NCBI GenBank assembly: GCA_029953675.1
Contig: JAMWBK010000005.1
Span: 1,426,001-1,490,000 of the forward strand
Origin: Rhodosorus marinus
Lineage: Eukaryota > Rhodophyta > Stylonematophyceae > Stylonematales > Stylonemataceae
DNA: 64,000 nt
Direction: 5' to 3'
In this document: one piece after another, positions 45,123 through 56,501 of the stretch
How the letters are laid out: each line of letters starts with the position of its first letter
Position numbering within the stretch: position 1 is the first letter of the stretch
Notes under the pieces: model-generated
Seen by the model: only the letters and a program-made list of their open reading frames with translations
Told to the model about the DNA's origin: nothing
The model's database searches: none
Program-made: the position numbers and the translations under genes

Positions 45123-46544
45123 TTAAATAGACCTTCCAGACTTCAACCGTGGGTAGAAGAGAGCAGTTATGACCAAGGTGAGGGTCATGTAAATAGCCAT
45201 TTCACTGAACACGGAAAGTCTTCCAAAGTTATTCCAGCTGATGCCGGCCGCTGTTGCGAACAACAACCTCGCCAGGCTTCCTGCAGCTGAAAACAGCCCA
45301 AGAAATCCTCCCGCCGGAAGCCCTGCCAAAACCTTCGAGAACAGACCGAGGATAGCAGTTTGGCCCACCGGATACGAAATGCTCCAGATCAGACCAAGGA
45401 CGGAGACCCAGACGACGATAGGCATTTGATCAGCGAAAAGGAGGAACAACACACTCGCAACAACCGCGACGACTAGTCCAACAAGGACCAGGAGCCGATC
45501 GCTGAAAGCCCTTGAAATTGGCTTGAACGACACGTAAACAATCAAACCAATGAATCCCAAGCAGGAGACGTAGTACGAGGCGGTTGACAGAGACACGGAG
45601 AACTTCTCCATTATAAACGGTGCGGCTACGGTCTCGAGCTGCGCAACGATTCCTCTGAAAGCAACGTTGATGACGAGGCATACAGAAAGCGCAACGAAAT
45701 CTGGCCTCGCTCTAGTAGATACACTTGAACCGTTCCTATTTGAGGCTGTTGCGGAAGAAGCCGTTGCGTTCTGCGCCGAATTCGGTGGTGGGTCCTCATA
45801 CATGGTCATCAGCACCGCAATCGCGATGATATTGGCGAGTATTAGAAAATAGCCCGGGTATCGGTACTCGTTCAGACTGAATGCTCCATGTCCAATCTCC
45901 GGGAGGGTCGCCATCAGTCCCCCTGCTCCTGGAAGGCACGCGAACCCGACAAACTGCAACGCTGAGAGGTACGCAAAATGGTAGGTTCTACGTTCTCGCG
46001 GAAGGGATCTCGTGACATGCGCCCTGCAGACACTCATTGTGGCGGATCCAAAGCCGATTACTGTTCGCGCAAGCAGCACAGCCCATTTGTTCATTGCTCC
46101 GGTGTACATAACGTTGCCTAATATCTGTAAGAAGCTGCACGCAACTAACACGATCTTCATCGAGAAGTTGTCAGACAAGAACCCCAATGGTACTGTGGAA
46201 ATCATTCTCCCGAAAGAAAAACTTGCAACCAGCACCCCGAGAAACGATTTCGACCCGTGCAGCGTCTCCAAGAAGGGCCACTGCGACGGTAAGACAAGTC
46301 CCCGCGAACCTTCAGAGACCAAAGTAACCCAGTACACTACCACCAACGAGATCCAATCCAGGTTCCCTTGCTCTCGACCGCGAAGCCCGGTCCAAGCATT
46401 CGCGAGGTTCTCTCGAGAACTGCTGAATAACGAAGCGTAGTACGATGAACTCGCTCGGACTTCCTGAGGGTTCTCTAAGTTATCCGCATTCAGAGCGCCA
46501 TATCCGTCCGGAACCTTCTTATCTAACAATCCCTCAGCATCCAT
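45123..46544 (-). CDS. Major facilitator superfamily transporter, single exon
   Basis: 473 aa, intronless, with a hydrophilic N-terminus (MDAEGLLDKKVPDGYGALNA) and about 12 TM helices. Seen: WISLVVVYWVTLVSEGSRGL (TM1), the loop-2/3 MFS pattern FGRMISTVPLGFLSDNFSMK, GFGSATMSVCRAHVTRSLPR (TM5 region; similar to the GxGSA-R motif of the MFSD8/CLN7 and SPX-MFS groups), and a Ser/Asn-rich central loop before TM7. The C-half includes LGLIWSISYPVGQTAILGLF and GGFLGLFSAAGSLARLLFAT. A lysosome- or vacuole-type carrier related to MFSD8 is the best guess; the substrate is unknown. An upstream extension to 46628 has only GTG starts, so the ATG at 46544 is chosen. Confidence 0.8.
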   Translation of the reverse strand: MDAEGLLDKKVPDGYGALNADNLENPQEVRASSSYYASLFSSSRENLANAWTGLRGREQGNLDWISLVVVYWVTLVSEGSRGLVLPSQWPFLETLHGSKSFLGVLVASFSFGRMISTVPLGFLSDNFSMKIVLVACSFLQILGNVMYTGAMNKWAVLLARTVIGFGSATMSVCRAHVTRSLPRERRTYHFAYLSALQFVGFACLPGAGGLMATLPEIGHGAFSLNEYRYPGYFLILANIIAIAVLMTMYEDPPPNSAQNATASSATASNRNGSSVSTRARPDFVALSVCLVINVAFRGIVAQLETVAAPFIMEKFSVSLSTASYYVSCLGFIGLIVYVSFKPISRAFSDRLLVLVGLVVAVVASVLFLLFADQMPIVVWVSVLGLIWSISYPVGQTAILGLFSKVLAGLPAGGFLGLFSAAGSLARLLFATAAGISWNNFGRLSVFSEMAIYMTLTLVITALFYPRLKSGRSI

Positions 46545-47636
46545 CTCTGGTCTTTTTCTCCCCCTCCCAAAAAATTTCACAGATCTACAACAACCGACGA
46601 TAAGAGCAATAATAATACAAAACACCACTTTTATGTGTCGCCTCAGCGAACGACCAAATCACACAAGAAAGCAAAAGCACGATACGCTTACAATCAGGCC
46701 ATCCGCAACCAGCCCGCCAATCCTCCCTCCTCCCTCCTGCCCAACACCCGAGCAAACCATTGCCTCGCAATTCCTCCTTCCATCCCAACGGAAATTCTTC
46801 CTATCACCACATCGCCAACGGCGAAATCAGCGATGAATTAGAGCAATTCGCTACCAATACAGCCTGCAAATAAATATTCACTTTACAAGAGGAATAAAAG
46901 AAACAGTCCAGCGCAAGTTCCATTGAATAATCAAGGAAGGACACGTGCTATAGTATAATTAGCTTTTGGTTTTCGTGTGGAACGCTTGGTGATACTTAAT
47001 TGGATACTATTTCGGAAATGACGCGTGGTCTTGTTTTATTGGTATTTAGGTTTCAATGGAAGTTTGAGTGTCAGAGTGGGTGGGACACCGCGTGGGCTTG
47101 GACTCTGACAGGCGTGTGAAGGTCATTCGTGAGTTGAAACAAGAAAATACGTGAAATGGAGGAGAGTTAAGAATTACTGACTGCTACTCCTGCCCCTCAT
47201 CGATGGCACTCTGTCTCGCAACGAACGTTGCTGTGTGAGGACCAGGACCTAAAGAGTAGCGAACGAGGAATCTCCATAGTTTGGGGATATAGGTGAGCTC
47301 GGACTCCCAAGCATAGCGCCAGGCGATGGCTCTGCGTATGGGACCCTGCTCTTCATGGCGCAGTTAACGAGGAGGTATACAACCCCGACGGCAAGAGCAC
47401 CCGGAGTGAAGATTGGTTTGGGCTCGTTCAGGTGCAGAATGTGCTGGCAAGGTTACCTCACAAACTATGGTACAGTCGGATAGGTACTGTTGAGACGGTT
47501 GCGGGTCGCTTTGATGAGAACACACAGACAGCAACCAAATGTCGCAGTTTGGGCGTGTTTTAATTTGAATCTTGTTGCTTTAGTGTAAGTATCAGATGAG
47601 GAGCCTGAGCTCTTGAACCTGGATGCTGTTTTAGTA
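46545..47636. promoter_or_regulatory. Divergent intergenic region (MFS / SDR genes)
   Basis: About 1.1 kb between divergent genes. No gene or strong motif is seen. Confidence 0.35.
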
Positions 47637-48648
47637 ATGGTAGCGAGTGCGAACCAGAGATTTCACGGAAAAGTTGTTGCAGTGACTGCATCAACTGACG
47701 GGATTGGGTATGCCACGGCCAGGCGTCTTGGAGACGAAGGCGCGACGGTTGTTATTTCCTCAAGAAAGCAGCGCAATGTTGACCGCGCTCTCGCTCAGCT
47801 GCGAGCCGATGGTATCCCGGTCGTTAAGGAATTGCACCAGGGTTTGCCCGCGGGGAGTACTGATCAGAGTTTGTTCTCTCGTTTTTAGGAATAAAAGCAG
47901 ATGGTCTGACCTGCAATGTCGGTAGGAAGGAAGACCGGGAGAGGCTTAGGGATTTCATTGAGCAAAAACACGGAAGACTAGACGGCCTGGTTCTGAACGC
48001 TGCCGCGAGTCTGCATTTTGGTCCCGCGCTGGAGACGTCGGAGGCAGCATGGGACAAAACTTTCGATGTGAATGTCAAGTCCACGTTTCTCTGTTGTCGA
48101 GACCTACTTCCACTGTTGGAATCTGGGGGTTTGTGATTGAGTTTCTAGCTTTTTGTTGCGCCCTTGTCGTACCCTTCCATCTGAGCCTCAGATACCAGTC
48201 TTCCACATGTTCCTGATGCAGGCTCTATAGTAATTGTAGGCTCAATAACTGGCTTCGAGCCGGACAGCAACATTGGAGCATACTCCATCACGAAAACTGC
48301 GCTCTTGGCCTTGTCAAGAGTTCTAGCGAAGGAGTTGTCCTCACGGGAGATCAGAGTAAGTAACAGATTCCACTTTCATATCTACGGACCAGGAGGCAAC
48401 CGCACTTCAATCTAAAACTGAGTCGTCTCGACTGGCTTGACCAGGTGAACTGTATTGCTCCAGGAATCATCAGGACTCGGTTCAGCGAACCTTTAGTACA
48501 CGCTGGCTTGCCCAAGAACATGATCATTGACCGGCTAGGGAGACCGGAGGAAATTGCGGCATCCATAGCCTTCCTAGTAAGCGACGATTCGTCTTACATG
48601 AGTGGAGAGAGCCTGACGGTCTCCGGCGGAATGCAGAGTCGGCTTTAA
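47637..48648 (+). CDS. Short-chain dehydrogenase/reductase, DHRS4-like, peroxisomal, 4 exons
   Basis: NADP(H)-dependent carbonyl/retinal reductase family. Exons 47637-47841, 47889-48128, 48222-48355 and 48445-48648 give about 260 aa. The cofactor loop reads [20 protein letters not shown], as in animal DHRS4. Then [19 protein letters not shown] (NNAG equivalent), catalytic Ser in IVGSITGF, and Tyr/Lys in [12 protein letters not shown]. The C-terminus ends QSRL, a peroxisomal PTS1 signal also used by DHRS4. The first donor is GTTTGC, not GTRAGT, and its intron is only 47 nt; phase and similarity on both sides support it. The substrate is not certain. Confidence 0.9.
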
Positions 48649-48750
48649 GTATGCTGGATGCTATTCCCCGTAGAGCATTTTGCTTTACTGTTTTAAGTAG
48701 GAATCACTTTTCACCACGGGCTGTGCACGGCGAGCGATGAATAAAAACGG

Positions 48751-49497
48751 CTATTTCAGCAGTCTGAACTTTTTGAAATAGGGCTGGATCTCGCTCTTGT
48801 GATATGGCTGGCGTGTTTCGTTGATGTCACATCGATTGTTTTCAGATGATAGGCGACATGGAGTATTGGTTAGCTGTGTGTTTTGCTGTTATAGCATGCG
48901 GGGTGGAACGTGCGGTGGGGCACAACAGTGCTCGCGCTACGCTCACCTTCGTCGCAAGTGCTGTGCAGATATTTTCAGGATGTTCTCGCCAGAGCGCGTA
49001 TGACTTGTCCGCGTTATCGAGTGTTTCCGCGAGCTTTATCATTTCCGCTTCGTTCTTCGCACCGAGCACGACAGTATGCATCTAATTCGAAGGAAGCCAT
49101 CATCGAATTAGCTCTTGAGTCCGGGCTTCCGGTTACGTATACTGCTCTTCAATGCTGTCGGCAAGGAGTATCCTAAACTAACCTGATTGGAAATGTCTCC
49201 ACTGAATGAAGCTGAGGTTTCCAAACCTCCTGATTGACTACAGTATTTTTTAGTATCCTCGTCTTCTCTGTACGTCCACAAGGCACCCACAGCAGCATGC
49301 ACCCCTTGCGTAATCACACTGCCGAGCGGCCATTGCATATCAGTCATCAAGTCACGTCGCACCAGAACGTACTGGAGCATCGGCTCCTCGTCCAAAGACC
49401 CAGCAGCTGACATAACGTTTACCCTCTGTCGAGAGCAGATCTGTTCAGATCGGCGAAGTACCAACGAACTTCCAGTTGACCTCAGGAACGCGACCAT
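48751..49497 (-). CDS. PTRHD1: PTRHD1-type peptidyl-tRNA hydrolase domain protein, 3 exons
   Basis: Pth2-fold protein. Exons 49183-49497, 48947-49081 and 48751-48807 give about 168 aa. Seen: LQYVLVRRDLMTDMQWPLGS, ITQGVHAAVGALWTYREDED, KLAETLDNADKSYALWREHP, ENICTALATKPYHKSEIQPY and a final FKKFRLLK, which fits animal PTRHD1 (ending KKFRLFK) residue for residue in layout. The N-terminal 40 residues (MVAFLRSTGSSLVLRRSEQI) are basic and may target an organelle. The exon junction after TALATK removes a GTGAGC intron; without it the end would be unrelated. The gene is convergent with the SDR gene, with 102 bp between stops. Enzyme activity of PTRHD1 is not well established. Confidence 0.88.
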
Positions 49498-50811
49498 TCG
49501 TTAACAATGTGGATCACTTATTCCAGCCCCATGAGCACGACACCAGAGAGATCTTCACATCACAAAGATGCAGACCGGGAACTAAGCTATCATTTCATCT
49601 CTCTCGATCCAGTTCCGATCTCATCAGACCTTACCTCCAAGCCAGGTTTTTTTTAGCGTCATCCAATAATATGTTTTACGACATAGATTTATTTATACAA
49701 ATTGTGTATTTTGGAAAATTAATTTAGGTAAATACCGTGAAGCATACCCAAAATATTTATGACGCTTAAGATGTTTTTATACATAGACCTTGCTGCAAAG
49801 AAAGTTGGCATGGCGAGCTCGAGTTCTTTCTCTCTGCTTTTTAACGCGTTAAGTAACACAGAAGTTTGTACGTGGTGTTGAAAACTTCTGGACCTACGCG
49901 TCCGCCATTCTAACTCCCTGTAGCCCTGCAGCACGTTGTCTGGGTCGAGGTCCATTGCACGTTTTGCGATTGCAGTGTATCTACCGTGTCGAAAAAGCTC
50001 TCGATCTCTGCAATTCTTCCTTCTAGACTGCACCTAGTATGAGTCGAGGTCTTCTGCATATTTTTTTTCTCTACCGTACTAGAAAGGCTATAGATCTCAG
50101 TCCGCCATTCGTCTTCTCGTTAGCACTCCGTACAGGTCGAAATCCTCAGGAAAAACTCACCTCCTTGATTCTATGGGAGTTGTGGAAAATGGTAATAGCT
50201 CCTCATTCTGTTCTATGTGTAGTTCACTAACGGACAAGAAGATACAAAAACTTGTAACAATTCTCCTCATCAACTGTTCCTGTGGTTCTGGTGCGGTTCT
50301 GGTGCGGTTCTCGTTCAATCCTCTTCGATCGAGTTTGTTGAAAGAAACTGAGACTGAGTCCGCGTTGGACTCGATTGACTAGCTCACCAGATGCCCCTCC
50401 CAGATTCTGTCATCTACTCCAAATCAGATAACGATCAACATCAAGCTTAAATCAGCTTGTTCTTTCCAGCTGTCTCCTCAGCGCCTAGACTACTTGGGGT
50501 AGTTCCCCTTTTGCTAAGTAAGCGCCTTCCTCGTTTTTTCACTGGGGCTCGCACTGTCTTCCGTTGTCTTTGCATTCTCCGCGAAGAATTTCAGAGTCTA
50601 GCTATTTTGAATAGCCAGCCTCTGCCTCTGAAGCATGGGTTTGTCCAAACCTCAATCAAAGTAGTTGCTTCAGATCGTTTAGGTTTGATCAGCATTTGAC
50701 ATTTGCGAAACCGATAAAATGTGGTCCACTCATTGTGTTAAGCAGTTCAACTGTTTGCTTTTCAGAATCCGTTGAAAGGGATGAGAAGGATCAATACGAA
50801 AAGCGGCTGTA
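49498..50811. other. Region with probable unresolved minus-strand gene
   Basis: Several coding-like minus-strand pieces lie between 49770 and 50430: an ATG at 50412 (MTESGRGI, donor GTGAGC), QNEELLPFSTTPIESR with donor GTGAG near 50160, and then either TRCSLEGRIAEIESFFDTVD or, in another frame, RELFRHGRYTAIAKRAMDLD and GYRELEWRTRRSRSF. I could not join them in one phase. An 11-bp tandem GTGCGGTTCTG repeat is at 50282-50311. 49650-49780 is AT-rich. Confidence 0.3.
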
Positions 50812-52874
50812 ATGCAAGGGTTTGTGGGTCTTTGGAAGCATCAAGTGGGTGTTAGAGGAACGACACGGAGTATATGCGGTCGCGAGGTTGATCGTATGCT
50901 TCGGGTGAGTCGTCGCCTGATGAGTATGGTGGACGAAACGCGGATTTCTAGATTGAACGACGAGGATGTGAGAGGAAATGGAAAGTTTGTTCTGTATTGG
51001 ATGCAGGAATCTGTTAGGTCGAGGTACAATCATGCCCTGGAGTACGCTGTAGAGCGAGCGAATGAGGTCAAGGTACCGCTGCTAGCCGTTTATGGTGTTG
51101 ACGAATCATTCCCGGAGACTAACGAGAGGCACAAGGCCTTCCTCTTGGAAGGGCTCGCAGAAGCTCAAAAAAATCTTGGGCGACGAGGCATTAAGCTTCT
51201 GATTGTGAACCACCCACCGAAGGAGACTGTCAGCAAACTGCAGAAAGACGCTGCGTGTGTTGTAGTTGACAGAGGATATGTGAGAATAGTGAGGGAGTGG
51301 AGACAGGAAGTAGCAGAAGCAAGTACTTGTGCGGTCTTCCAAGTAGAGACTGATGTTGTTGTTCCCGTCGAAGTGACATCCAATAAGGAGGAGACCGCAG
51401 CCAGGACTATTCGAAAAAAGATTGAGGGCCGCTTGGACACGTATCTGAAGAAAGTTCAGGAGGTTCCGCTTGAGCATGACTCTCCAGAAAACGTTGACCT
51501 GCATGGATTACAGCTACTGGACATTAGCGACATAGAAAGTGCATTGGCATCGCTTTCTTTGGATTGTTCCGTTTGGAGGGTGCGTTGGTGCACTCGGGTC
51601 TCTGGATGCGGAGCTCACCAATACCTGTGGAAAACGCAGGTGATCTGTTGAAAGGCGTTCAACTGACTAAGTTTTATCTGTTCTCGCAGGTGAAAACTTT
51701 CCTAGGAGGTGAAGATCAAGCCTCAAAGCAACTCCAGCTGTTCTTGGATACAAGACTCAAGCATTACGGAAAGCGGAACGAACCCAGTGTTGACATCACA
51801 TCGAATATGTCCCCGTATCTTCACTATGGCAATATTTCTCCTATTGAGATCGCCCTCAAGGTATGAAGCAAGAGCCCAAGTCCAAGCGCTTCCTACTTCT
51901 TAACGCGTCCGTTTGTGTTCTGCAGGTGCGGCCACTGAGGAAAAAGTATCCGGACGAAGTGAAGTCCTTTCTAGAAGAGCTTATTGTCCGGCGTGAGCTC
52001 GCGTTTAATCTCGTCTTTTACAATGATGCGTACGACAGTTTTGATGTAATCCCGAATTACGCGAAAATCACGTTGATGGAGCACGCTGATGACAAGCGGC
52101 CGTACCTATACACAGAGGAACAGCTGGAGCGAGCTATGACCCATGATATTTACTGGAATGCTGCTCAGGCAGAAATGGTTCTCACTGGAAAAATGCATAC
52201 TTACATGAGAATGTACTGGGGCAAGAAAATCCTTGAATGGACTTCTGGCCCCAGAGAGGCTTTCGATATTGCTCTAAGGTACCGTATACTATACTTATCA
52301 CTTCTATTGTAACAAACCAGGACCTTCTAAGCCAAACGACGTGCTCCGTCTTGTTTTGTCGCCCTCAGGTTGAACAACAAGTACAATATTGATGGAAGAG
52401 ATCCTAACTCGTTCACAGGCATCGCGTGGTGTTTCGGGTAAGGTGACAGCTTTGAGGCGATTGCCTGATGCGAGAAGCTTACTCAGACAGGTCCTGCAGC
52501 CGCTAATCCTTCGTAAAATTTCATCCTGTAGGAAGCATGATCAAGGCTGGGCGGAGCGAGAGATTTTCGGCAAAGTCAGGTACATGAACAGTGCTGGACT
52601 GGAGAGGAAGTTCGATATGAAAGTAAGCTGGAAGCTCTGATTTTCAACCACACGATTAATTGAAAGCTCAGCAGCCATGCGATGGCTGAAGTTAACACGC
52701 TCCCTGAATCTTTAGGGATATGTTCGTAGGATAAATAAGATCCGAAGTGGCCACGAAGGCTGGGAGAACCCACCAGGCTTATTGAAGTATTTCAACAAAC
52801 GCTCAGCAGATTTGAACGGGTTGTCCAAACCCAGCAAAAGAAGGAACAACAAGCGTTCGGGGCTACCGTTCTAA
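50812..52874 (+). CDS. PHR: Class II CPD photolyase, 6 exons
   Basis: Light-driven FAD enzyme that reverses cyclobutane pyrimidine dimers. Exons 50812-51579, 51690-51860, 51926-52278, 52369-52437, 52532-52622 and 52716-52874 give about 536 aa. The N-terminal alpha/beta domain has [20 protein letters not shown] and [20 protein letters not shown]; the FAD domain has [51 protein letters not shown] and the class II hallmark [19 protein letters not shown] then [17 protein letters not shown]. The 45 residues before the conserved domain ([20 protein letters not shown]) are basic and could target plastid or mitochondrion, while the C-terminus [11 protein letters not shown] looks nuclear; dual location is possible. 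Confidence 0.95.
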
Positions 52875-53746
52875 TGCAAAACGCGAAGTTGGAATTTTTG
52901 CGGCGCGGAAGAGCGCTTGGCGAAGATTCTTGTAGTGCGCCTTATGTGGTTAGTAGAAATATCATTCGCACGCGTTTTGCCTTGTTTTTTCGACCGATAG
53001 TTTACATTATATTACAGTAGCTCATTGCATGAACTGCAGCCAGCCTCTTTTGGTTTCAATCTCAAAAAGGACTAACGACATCGACGCGTTTTTCCGGGCG
53101 AGGTAGCACAGCGCGCGTCCAAAAGACACGACCCGTGGCTAGCACCAACCAAAATGATGAGCCGTTCAGAGCGTTATTCTTCTAGCATCCCTTAAAGACA
53201 AAGCTTCAAACCGTTTCGCTTAACCACAATGGATTGCGTAGCTGAACACCTTCGCTTCAATGGGTCAAAGCATATATAAAAAACAAAATAATAATATTTC
53301 TCATTAAAATAACTAATCCTCAATGTTTGTACCTTATTAAAAATATATATAATAAATCAAAGAAATAATTATTGCTTTAGGTCTATTAGAAGTATATCCT
53401 CCATATATGTACATTTATTCAATAACTTATAAATGTATTATGTTATAAAATAAAGAATTATTTGATAATCGTAGTTTAGCTTCATTTTATTGGTTCTATA
53501 GATTCCTATGGCAGAAGTGTTTTCTCGTTTGGATGCTATTCTTGAACGGATGGGAAGAGCCAAAAGCTGCGAATAGCTGACGAAAGTGCTTTGGATGGGA
53601 CCAGTTGCTATCTTGGGCTTGTTATGGATGAAGGTGATCGTGCTGAAGGTGAAGAACTGGAGTGAAAAAGCCCTTATAAGCATTTCGTTCAAGTTGCATG
53701 GGAATGAGACCTAAGTATTGTACATAATTGTCCTAAGTTTCGAGCT
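52875..53746. other. Intergenic, AT-rich
   Basis: About 870 bp, with a strongly AT-rich core at 53270-53480. No gene supported. Confidence 0.5.
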
Positions 53747-55054
53747 ATGAGGGGCGTGGGAGTTTCACGAGCGCTTTTTCTGGCGCTGGTCCTGACGATC
53801 GGCTCGGCTCTGGAGGAGGAGACCGGGGCATGGATGGGAAGCAGTGAAGAAGTAGTAAATATCGCGTCGGAGAAGATTCGATCCCATGAGGGCAGTGGCA
53901 GTAAGACCTCGGACGCGAAGAAGTTGGCTACAGCCGTTTTGGCGGACCTCGTGACGTTGAACAATACTTTCGAGACTGAGAAGAACAAACTGGAGGAGTC
54001 GGTTCTGGAGCATACAGTTCTGGAATCTACAGTTAATCAGATGAGCTCTGAGGCCAAGCTTAAGCAGAAGACTGCTGAGAAAGAGAAACAAATGTTGGAG
54101 GCTGCGAAGGAACAGAACAAGCTCCTCGAGAAACAAATCAAAGAGTTGACTGATGACCGTGAAGCTCAGGAGAAATCTAAAAAGGAGCTGGAAGAACTCG
54201 TTGAGAAAATCAAACTCAATCTTCACAGAGCGAAGTTGCAGCTCGACACGCTGTCAGATACTCAAGTGGAGAACTGGGTCAGGGCGAAGATCGACTCCTT
54301 CGGGCAGATCCTCGGTTCACCCGAATCGTCATCTGTGCTGACTGATGTATTGGACGGAGTAGAACGGTTTTCTAACGAAGCCTCAGGAAACTTTTACCGA
54401 CTTTCTGAGAACATCGACAAGACAACTAGGTTTCCGGCGATTGGCTTTCTGACGTCATTAATTATTTTCGCTATACCAGTGCTCCTGTTTGGGTATCTGA
54501 TGAATCGGGTCTGGAGGAGGGTCAACATCCGCGGGGTGATCCTGGTGATGGATACGGCGTTGCTGAGCTATTTCGTAACATGCTTGATTCTAGCGCTGAT
54601 GCGGTTTAACGTACAAAATTTGACTCAAGCTAGCCGAAGACAAGTTTTGATGGTGCAACTGCTACTTGCATCGATCACACCCATACTAGCCGTGCTGTCT
54701 TTCGTCTCCGCTGTTTTTGGGGCGTTGAGGAGGGAGAAGCTCTTCTATAGCCTCCATTTCATCAGTCTAGGGCTCGTGGTGGGACTCATTTCGGACCATT
54801 GGAGTTTAGATTCCGTTAGGATCTATGCTCCGTCGTCCTATAGCGTCCTCTGGTACCTTTTTGTCTGCCTAAGTTTTGTGGGAAATATCGCGCTCACATT
54901 GAACGCGCGGAAAATCGCCTCGTCGGAGGTCCTGGCTAGCGACATGCAGGACTTGGTCAACGCAGGCGGCGCCGCATTGGGTCTGTCGACCAGGCAATCT
55001 GCAGGTCTACCTTCACGAAACTTGGTCTACCCGCAGTACCCCAAAAAGTACTAG
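53747..55054 (+). CDS. Orphan secretory-pathway protein: signal peptide, coiled coil, five TM helices, single exon
   Basis: 435 aa, intronless, no family recognised. Residues 1-22 (MRGVGVSRALFLALVLTIGS) look like a cleavable signal peptide. Residues about 55-180 are a long coiled coil (VLADLVTLNNTFETEKNKLE, AEKEKQMLEAAKEQNKLLEK, SKKELEELVEKIKLNLHRAK), predicted to be lumenal or extracellular. Five hydrophobic helices follow: FPAIGFLTSLIIFAIPVLLF, ILVMDTALLSYFVTCLILAL, LLLASITPILAVLSFVSAVF, YSLHFISLGLVVGLI and VLWYLFVCLSFVGNIALTLN. The tail (about 400-435) is polar and ends YPQYPKKY; KKY is not a classic KKxx ER signal. Lumenal coiled coil plus a multi-pass module could suit a scaffold or sensor of the ER or plasma membrane. 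Confidence 0.75.
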   Translation: MRGVGVSRALFLALVLTIGSALEEETGAWMGSSEEVVNIASEKIRSHEGSGSKTSDAKKLATAVLADLVTLNNTFETEKNKLEESVLEHTVLESTVNQMSSEAKLKQKTAEKEKQMLEAAKEQNKLLEKQIKELTDDREAQEKSKKELEELVEKIKLNLHRAKLQLDTLSDTQVENWVRAKIDSFGQILGSPESSSVLTDVLDGVERFSNEASGNFYRLSENIDKTTRFPAIGFLTSLIIFAIPVLLFGYLMNRVWRRVNIRGVILVMDTALLSYFVTCLILALMRFNVQNLTQASRRQVLMVQLLLASITPILAVLSFVSAVFGALRREKLFYSLHFISLGLVVGLISDHWSLDSVRIYAPSSYSVLWYLFVCLSFVGNIALTLNARKIASSEVLASDMQDLVNAGGAALGLSTRQSAGLPSRNLVYPQYPKKY

Positions 55055-56501
55055 CCGGTTCGAACACCCAGGCCCTTGAAAAGATGACTGCTAACCAGGA
55101 AGACATGGTTTTGTACAGATGTTTGGATAATAAACAACGGGAACTGAAATGCTGACAAGCGAAAGCTAGCCTTCACACCCTGCATATACACTCAGGTTGC
55201 TGAGTTGGACGAAATCGGAGTTAAGGGTGGGATTTTGAATTGCGATTCATACTTTTCTCTGGTTGAAGAGACCCAGAGCGGCGCAACTCAAATTTCCAGT
55301 CTTGCTTAAGAGCAAACCAATCCAAAACTAGGAGTCGACTCCAGTTGTTCCTTGTTCCTTGAGCAACGTTAAAGATCAGCGTCATAAGCTTGTCGATGAC
55401 CATTATCATCATAGCTTTTAGCCCGATCGCTCAAAGGTCAAAAGGTGGGTTGAAAGACATCACCTCAAACGGCGTTTTCCATTCCAAGAACTCCTGGGAA
55501 CTATTTCTTGGAATGCTTTAAAGCGATGTCTTACAACTCAACACAGCGGAACTCGATGAGGGCATTCTGACCCAAAGCCACGTTGTTAAGGGTGATCGAC
55601 AAGCACGACAAGGCTGGACATAAGGTTGGCGCAAGGAGCAATCAAAGGTGAATTTTTCCACGCGGGACAAGAAAACGGGAAGGGGACCACGCGACCGCGG
55701 CGAGAAAATGTAGATATCACGTACCAAAACTTCAAAAAAGGTTAAGCTAATCTAGCTGCCAAAAGTCCTATACAAACGAAGCCGTGTACTACCACTCACA
55801 ATCGTCGTCCAACCCTAAACCCAAAACGAGCCCCATTAAAAAAGCTCCAAAAAGTCTTAAAATTCTTAACTTATAAACCAATGAAGTGTCCGTATAAGGA
55901 TATATTCATTGAATATCTATCAATATCTATCAATATATCCATTCTATCCAATAAAATATTGACTAGTAACAAGTCAATCATTTTAACGTGAGATGTTTTT
56001 TTATTGTTTTTGGAAGGGTAAAAAAATGGACCGTGAAAAAATCTGCGAATGCTGTTTTGTCGCTTTTTCTGCCGATGAAGAAGTGGACTTCTTGGAGAAA
56101 GAGGTGATGATGGTGGGGGTGGCTTCAAGAGACGATTTGGAGTAACCGGAAACCAATTTTAAGGGTCTTTTGGGGGGTTTGATTTTGTTCATTTATAGAC
56201 TCTTGATCGTTCAGAGGTTGGTTTGTTTGTGGCTTTGTTTTGTTGACTGTCTTGCGGCCGGGGGAAGGGCGGGGTTTGGTGGTTTCTGGTGGTTCGTTGT
56301 TTGTTTTGCCCTTCTTGTGTCGAAGGGTGAGTTGGATTTCCCGTTTGCTTGTTTTCTTTTTTTTTGGCGGTTTTGAAAGTGGATCGAGAGTTTGGACTGA
56401 TCTTCGACTTTTCTTTTGCTTTTGTTTTAAATTGGTTGGCATGTTGGTAGGTTCTGTTGTTTTTTTTGGTGTGCGTACGGTGATTACATGGTGGGATAAG
56501 A
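55055..56501. other. Intergenic, no supported gene
   Basis: About 1.4 kb. 55860-56000 is AT-rich; 56120-56460 is T/G-rich low complexity, which produces long but meaningless frames on both strands. Confidence 0.5.

Noticed and set aside
56170-56442. Hydrophobic frames on both strands with Trp/Phe-rich composition
   Set aside because: Produced by T/G-rich low-complexity DNA in the leader of the SGTA homolog.
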